From contig CM067541.1 in the NCBI GenBank assembly GCA_034509755.1, forward strand, positions 11,024,001 through 11,088,000: DNA of 64,000 nucleotides. The letters run 5' to 3'. Shown piece after piece: positions 58,985 to 64,000 of the stretch. The DNA is from Anisodus tanguticus. Lineage: Eukaryota > Streptophyta > Magnoliopsida > Solanales > Solanaceae. The position numbers and the translations under genes were made by a program. Each line of letters starts with the position of its first letter. The first letter of the stretch is position 1. The notes beneath the pieces are model-generated. The model was not told the origin of the DNA. It saw only the letters and a program-made list of their open reading frames with translations, and searched no databases.

Positions 58985-59989
58985 GAAGGTTGTTGTTGGA
59001 CTTTAGCAGCGACCGAAGCTATTACAGCGGCACATGCCTTTAAGAACAAAAGAAAGATGGTTTTACTCGCAAAGCAACAATTAATCGATTGCATGTACAC
59101 TAAAAATGAAAAGCCTTCGTCTTTTGCTGATTTGGGAGAGAGTGAATGTTTCCCATATTCCTATAACAAGGCATACAAGTTCGTTATGGACTATGGCATA
59201 ACTGTAGAAACTAAATATCCCTTTATGGATAGAGGGGTAAATGTGAGTGCCCGTCTGAAATTGTAAGTATCAGCGTTCAGTTTACTAATTAGATTTATCT
59301 CTTATAGTTCAATTAGAACACATGATATTTGAATTTCATTATATTTATGTAGAGGACTATAAAGATACATGGATTTCAAAGAGTATCAAATCTGATCAAG
59401 GAGTTGGGAAAAAAAAGGCAAAAATGAAGTTAGATAAAAAGGGATTGGTAGAGAAGTTGATTAGGCAACAACCAATTACTTGTGCGGGTCTGATCGTTTC
59501 TCTTACTTTGCTTGTGCTTATACTTTGTCTTGAGCCGAAGGTCTTTCGGAAATAACATTTCTACTTACCAAGGTAGAGGTAAGATCTGCGTACACTCTAC
59601 TCTACCCTCCCCAGACCCCACGTTGTGGGACTTCACTGAGTATGTTGTTGTTGTTGTTGCGCTTCATTTTCTAAGTCTTAAGCAACATCGTGGCAAGGTG
59701 AACTAATAGAACGTTTTTTGTTTATTCTCGTAGCTAGTTGATATTTCTTCATGTTTTGATTGTTTTGTGTTTTAACATACAGAGAGTATACATGGGTCCA
59801 ACTGAGGATGAAAATGCTGAAGTGAGAAAGAAACTAAGTGAAGGAGAAGAAGTAGGAAAACATGCAATGTTAATTGTCGGATACGGGGAAGAGAAGGGTG
59901 TGGAGTTCTCTTTGGTGAAAAATAGCTGGGGAACGCAATGGGGTTATCGGGGATATGCCAAGATTGAACGTGGCGCACTTTCTAAATAG
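58985..59989 (+). pseudogene. papain-like cysteine protease (C1A), partial, probably broken
   Basis: C1A proteases cleave proteins, usually in the vacuole or outside the cell, after removal of an inhibitory propeptide. Catalytic parts are present: the Cys region EGCCWTLAATEAITAAH and LAKQQLIDC (58985-59242), a middle piece DYKDTWISKSIK to VEKLIRQQPITCAG (about 59355-59492), and the His and Asn regions GKHAMLIVGYG and KNSWGTQWGYRGYAKIERG (59783-59989). Likely splice sites are a donor at 59243 (gtgagt), an acceptor at 59353-59354 and an acceptor at 59781-59782 (acatacag). An upstream trace (ADDQGHCYTF, about 58878-58907) may be the preceding exon. I find no signal peptide or I29 propeptide, and a LINE tail (about 59495-59670) follows the middle piece. 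It may be an N-terminally truncated copy or a short unusual gene. Confidence 0.65.
59495..59670 (+). mobile_element. LINE/SINE tail in the protease locus
   Basis: The T-rich part tctcttactttgcttgtgct leads into ttgagccgaaggtctttcgg, gtaagatctgcgtacactct, ccccagaccccacgttgtgg and a TTG array (59644-59660). It is another 5'-truncated copy of the tail found in the LINEs of the PFK introns. Confidence 0.8.
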
Positions 59990-60640
59990 ATTAACTATTC
60001 TAGTGATTTTTCTAGCTATTAATTTCTTAAGTATAGAGTAACTTCGGTAGTAGCTTTGATGTTACCAAGTAACGAGGTTATTAAACCTTGAGATTAAGGA
60101 AAACTCAGATAATTCAAGTGTGTACTGCTTGTCACACGCTTTGTTTAAATTCCTTTTCCCTTTAAAATGATATTTGTTTCTTTACTGTATAAGGGTGAAA
60201 AGAAAGCTTTCATTGATTCAGTTCAGCCATCTGCAAGTTCTTCTGTTGTCTCTAAATTCCATACTCATTATTTTAGATATTTTTCTTATCCATCGTGAAC
60301 ATTCGAGTTGCCTAAAAAAGGGCCAGTCCGTGCTATTTTTATTGAAATTTACTAGCTTTAAATTAATTTTTATTAAAATTTCCCCCCTATAAATTAATGT
60401 AGCTATTCATAAAAAAATATAAAGATCATTGGCCAAGGGAAGATAACAAGTATAAATTAAATTTACTAGTCATATTACAAGAATATTCTCGTATCATTGT
60501 ATATCTTTTATATTAAGTAAATTTATATTCCGATTGTAATTAGGAAGATTAGTTACCTAGTTTGTAGCCATGTAAATAATTATGTAACACTATATATATT
60601 GTACACAATAATCAATGAAAGACAGAAAACATATTCTTTT
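59990..60640 (+). other. flank and probable 5' LTR of the third Copia element
   Basis: No gene is seen. The part before the primer site at 60642 (tatatattgtacacaata, aatcaatgaaagacagaaaa, attctttta) resembles the end of a short Copia LTR, like the second element's. Its start cannot be set because the partner LTR is outside the window. Confidence 0.45.
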
Positions 60641-60641
60641 A

Positions 60642-63600
60642 TGGTATCAGCAGTCAAACTCTAAAAATTCCTACCCTAGCCGTCGGCCACCTCACCCTCG
60701 CCGCCGCCGACCGCCTCCATTCTTTTCTTTGAATTTCTCGGCAACCTCCTCCCCTCTTCTTCCCCAAAGTTCTCAATGGCTGAATAACCCAAATTCCATC
60801 CGTTCTTGTTGTTAACAACATCAAGAACTTCATCCCTATTACCCTTGAGATGGAAAAAGCTCAATACTCCTCCTAGGCGGAATTAGTTAAGATCCATTGT
60901 CGTGTGTAAAAAGTCATCGATCACATCATCCCTCCTAAATCAAAGCCCACTGTCGAGCCTCTAGGGACACATGATGGTTCTGACGATAAACTTTGGTCAC
61001 GCCTAGATGCAGTTGTTCTACAATGGATTTACGGAACAATCTTGAACGATCTATTGCATACGATCATTGAAACGGACGACAAATGTGGGAGCGTTTGGAG
61101 AGTATTTTTCATGATAACAAGACACAACATGCCTTGTATTTGGAAAATCAATTTAAGGATATTCAGCAGGACGATTTTCCTAATGCGTCGGCCTATTGTC
61201 AAGAACTTAAGATGATTGCCGATCAACTCTCAAACGTTGGTGCGCCGGTCACAAATCAACGATTGGTAATGCAACTCATTGCGGGTTTGAATGAAAATTA
61301 TGACGGCATCGCTACCATCCTTCAACAAAGCACGTCATTGCCTCCATTCTATGAGGCTCATTCGAGACTTATCCTTGAATAAACCCGAAAAATCAAGCGG
61401 GCTACGTTGAAGAAACCCGAAAAATCTAATCTCTATGCGTCGTTTCACAACCGAAAATAATATTTCCCTTGAATTTGATTCTTTTGGTTTTTCTGTGAAG
61501 GACCTTATGACAGGGATGCGAATAATGAGATGTGACAGCACCGGGGACCTTTATCCTATCATCACCACCGTCGGTTATCCAGTCTCCTCTCCATCAACCT
61601 TTGTAGCTCTTTTGTCTCTGTTATGGCATAATAAATTAGGACATCCGGATGATTCTGTTTTACGCTCCCTTAGCAAAAATAAATTTATTTATTGCAAACA
61701 TGTTTCCGATATCACTTAGAGATAAAATGCTGCACTTATTTCTATCTAAACCATCTTGGAAGGAAAATGCAAGTGATGAATCAGTTGAGCCGAGGGTCTC
61801 TCGGAAACAGCCGCTCTACCTACCAAGGTAGGGGTAAGGTCTGTGTACACTCTATCCTCCCCAGACTCCACATTGTGGGATTTCACTGGGTATGTTGTTG
61901 TTGTTGTAAACATGTCTCTTATCCTCCTGTTTGTGAATCTTGCATTTTTTAGAAACATGTAAAATTGCCATTTTGTTCTTCATCCACTTATACTTTAATG
62001 CCATTTGATATCATACACAATGATATATAAACTTCTCCTATTTTAAGCACGGCCAGACATAGATATCATGTGTTATTTTTGAATAATTATTCCAACTTTT
62101 TGTGAACTTTTTTCCATTGGTAATAAGTCTCAAGTCTATTCTATTTTTTATTCCTTTAGTGCTTTAATAAAGACACAATTTGAAAAGAATATCAAATGTT
62201 TTCAATGTGACAATGAGAGAGAATTCGATAATCAACAATTCAAACTTTTATGCGCCAAACATGGCCTTGTTTTTCATTTTTCCTTTCCACACACCTCTCC
62301 ACAAAATGAAAAAGCCAAACGAAAAATTAGAACCATAAACAACTTAATTCGTGCCCTCCTTGCCCACACCTCTATCCCTCCCTATTTTTGGCATTACGCC
62401 CTCTCAGTGACAATCTATATCTTGAACATTCTCCCAAACAAGTCTCTCAAACACAAGTCTCCCACTCAAGTTCTCTATCTTCGGGATCCTTCCTATAAGT
62501 ATTTACGAATTTTTGGATGTCTATGCTACCCCCTCCATCCCTCCACTCAAATCAACAAGTTGCAACCTCGGTCATCCCCGTGTGTCTTTCTCGGTTACCC
62601 CCCCAATCATCGAGGTTACAACTGTTATGACTTGTCAAGCTGAAAAATGATCCTTTCTAGGCATGTCATATTCGATGAGTCCCAATTCTCCTATGCCAAA
62701 ATTAATTATCCACCTCTTAACTCCTATGACTTCTTAAATGAAGGTCTAAATCCCCTTCTAATTCAGCAAAATTTACCATTACCGGCACCCGACCCAATCA
62801 CCGCCGTCCTGAGTCGGGCAGTCCACCCACCCCCACAACGGGAGCCTCGGAACAGCCCCTCTCGGCTTTCCGATTCAGTTGTTGCCTCTCGACCAACGCC
62901 CCCACCCCTTCTTCCCAACACCACCGCCTCGTCTCGGCCCCACCTCCTCACTCCCGGTCATATTCCCGATCTCGCTGCCCCATCTCGGATCCCTCCTTCC
63001 GGATCCCATCCCACCACCTGCGGTACCCCAATGGACAATGGAAACCCATGCTATACACGACATTTCCAAACCCAAACGACTATTTAACTTGTCCGATTCG
63101 GTTGCCCCTTCACCTCTTCCTCGCAATCCAAAAAATGCCTTGTCCGATCCTAATTGAAAAAATGTAATTATTGACGAATATAATGCTCTTATTAAAAATA
63201 AGACGTCAGATCTAGTACCCCATCCTCCTAATGCTAATATTATTCATTCTATGTGAATTTTTCGACATAAAAAGAAATCTGATGGTTCTTTTGAGAGGCA
63301 CAAGACCCGTCTTGTAGATGATGGCAGGTCTCAACAGGTGGGAGTGGATTGTGATGAAACTTTCAGCCCCGGTGATAAAATCGGCGACTATTCAGACCGT
63401 TCTCAGTATTTCTTTGTCCAAATCTTGGCTCATTCAGCAGCTTGATGTCAAAAATGCTTTCTTGCATGGGGACCTTCACGAAACTGTTTATATGCATCAG
63501 CCTATGAGATTCAGGGATTCGGTTCATCCAGATTATGTGTGTCATTTAAAGAAATTGCTCTATGGACTGAAACATGCTCCTCGTGCATGGTACAAACGGT

Positions 63601-64000
63601 TTGTTGATTTTGTATCCTCTATCGGTTTTTCACATAGCAAATCTAATCATTCACTGTTCATCTATATAGCAAGGGTAATGACATGACATACATCCTATTA
63701 TATGTTGATTATATCATCCTAACTACATCTTCTAATGCACTTCCTCGATCCATTATGTCACTCTTTGTCTCTGAGTTTGCTATGAAGGATTTGGGCCCCT
63801 AAGCTATTTTTGGGCATTGCTGTTACAAGACATGTATGTGGCTTATTTCTATGTCAAAGGAAGTACGCCGAAGAGATTCTTAACAGATCAGGCATGACGT
63901 CCTGCAAACCGGCCCATACACCGATGGACATTAATTCTAAACTCAGTGCCTCTTCGGGTTCTCTATATGCCGACTCGACTCACTAACACAGTTTAGCAAG
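60642..64000 (+). pseudogene. third Copia element: gag-pol remnant, cut by window end
   Basis: The primer site tggtatcagcag starts at 60642. A gag piece at 60850-61382 (VLQWIYGTI, ASAYCQELKMIADQLSNVG) is like that of the second element. It is followed within about 60 bases by a pre-integrase part (MRRFTTENNISLEFDSFGFS, 61435), so the gag tail, knuckle and protease are missing. The finger region is split by a LINE/SINE insertion at 61704-61915. Integrase traces (FQCDNER, SPQNEKAK) lie at 62190-62320, and its C-terminal part (FGCLCYPLHPSTQINKLQ) at 62407-62643. Reverse transcriptase is at 63270-63690 (IQQLDVKNAFLHGDLHETVY, LYGLKHAPRAWY) and continues in broken frames, with LLYVDYIIL (usual YVDD changed to YVDY), to the window edge. 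Confidence 0.85.
61704..61915 (+). mobile_element. LINE/SINE-tail insertion in the third Copia element
   Basis: Near-identical 10-base flanks gcaaacatgt (61694-61703) and gtaaacatgt (61916-61925) bound 212 bases. The insert ends in the common tail (ttgagccgagggtctctcgg, gtaaggtctgtgtacactct) and a TTG array. Its 5' part (61704-61780) is not tRNA-like, so a truncated LINE or an unusual SINE head are both possible. Confidence 0.75.

Noticed and set aside
62763..63126. Gly/Arg-rich minus-strand frames in the third Copia element
   Set aside because: They are antisense to the Pro-rich linker between integrase and reverse transcriptase.

Overview
The window is nuclear DNA of a flowering plant. Genes are split by many GT-AG introns, intergenic DNA is AT-rich, and repeats occupy much of the sequence. 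The repeat types fit Solanaceae (nightshade family): RTE-type LINE tails ending in TTG repeats, Au-type SINEs, Copia elements primed by initiator tRNA-Met, and hAT elements with C/G-rich ends. I infer the family from the repeats; the species cannot be told.

Three host genes are recognisable. A clade-I TGA bZIP transcription factor (TGA1/TGA4/TGA7 type) lies on + at 20517-22980 with eight coding exons. The plastid ATP synthase delta subunit (ATPD) is a single exon on - at 38307-39062. A plant ATP-dependent 6-phosphofructokinase lies on + at 46949-52451 with thirteen coding exons; all splice in phase, but exon 6 carries an in-frame TAA. A fourth locus at 58985-59989 holds the catalytic part of a papain-like cysteine protease, probably a broken copy. 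No pathway or operon links these genes; they are islands between repeats.

Layout. 1-6.3 kb: AT-rich DNA with a tRNA-derived SINE, MITEs, a CACTA-type MITE and LINE tails. 6.3-10.5 kb: a SINE split by a 3.4 kb hAT element, next to a duplicated flank. 11.6-13.7 kb: a hAT element nested in another hAT element. 15.0-16.2 kb: a solo LTR. 18.9-23.2 kb: the TGA gene. 23.3-34.2 kb: a 10.9 kb SIRE-like Copia element with an extra third ORF, itself interrupted by a hAT element. 38.3-39.3 kb: ATPD and its promoter. 40.5-44.0 kb: a second copy of the 3.4 kb hAT family. 44.3-45.5 kb: long inverted repeats around a gene-like fragment (Mutator-like). 46.9-52.5 kb: the phosphofructokinase gene, with LINE, SINE and foldback insertions in its introns. 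52.8-58.7 kb: a decayed Copia element split by another hAT element. 59.0-60.0 kb: the protease remnant. 60.6-64.0 kb: a third Copia element running off the window.

I found no CRISPR array, no real tRNA or rRNA gene, and nothing I would call a new biological system. The strongest leads are the interrupted phosphofructokinase, the TGA cysteine pair, the Mutator-like capture, the intronic foldback element, and the shared end architecture of several hAT families.
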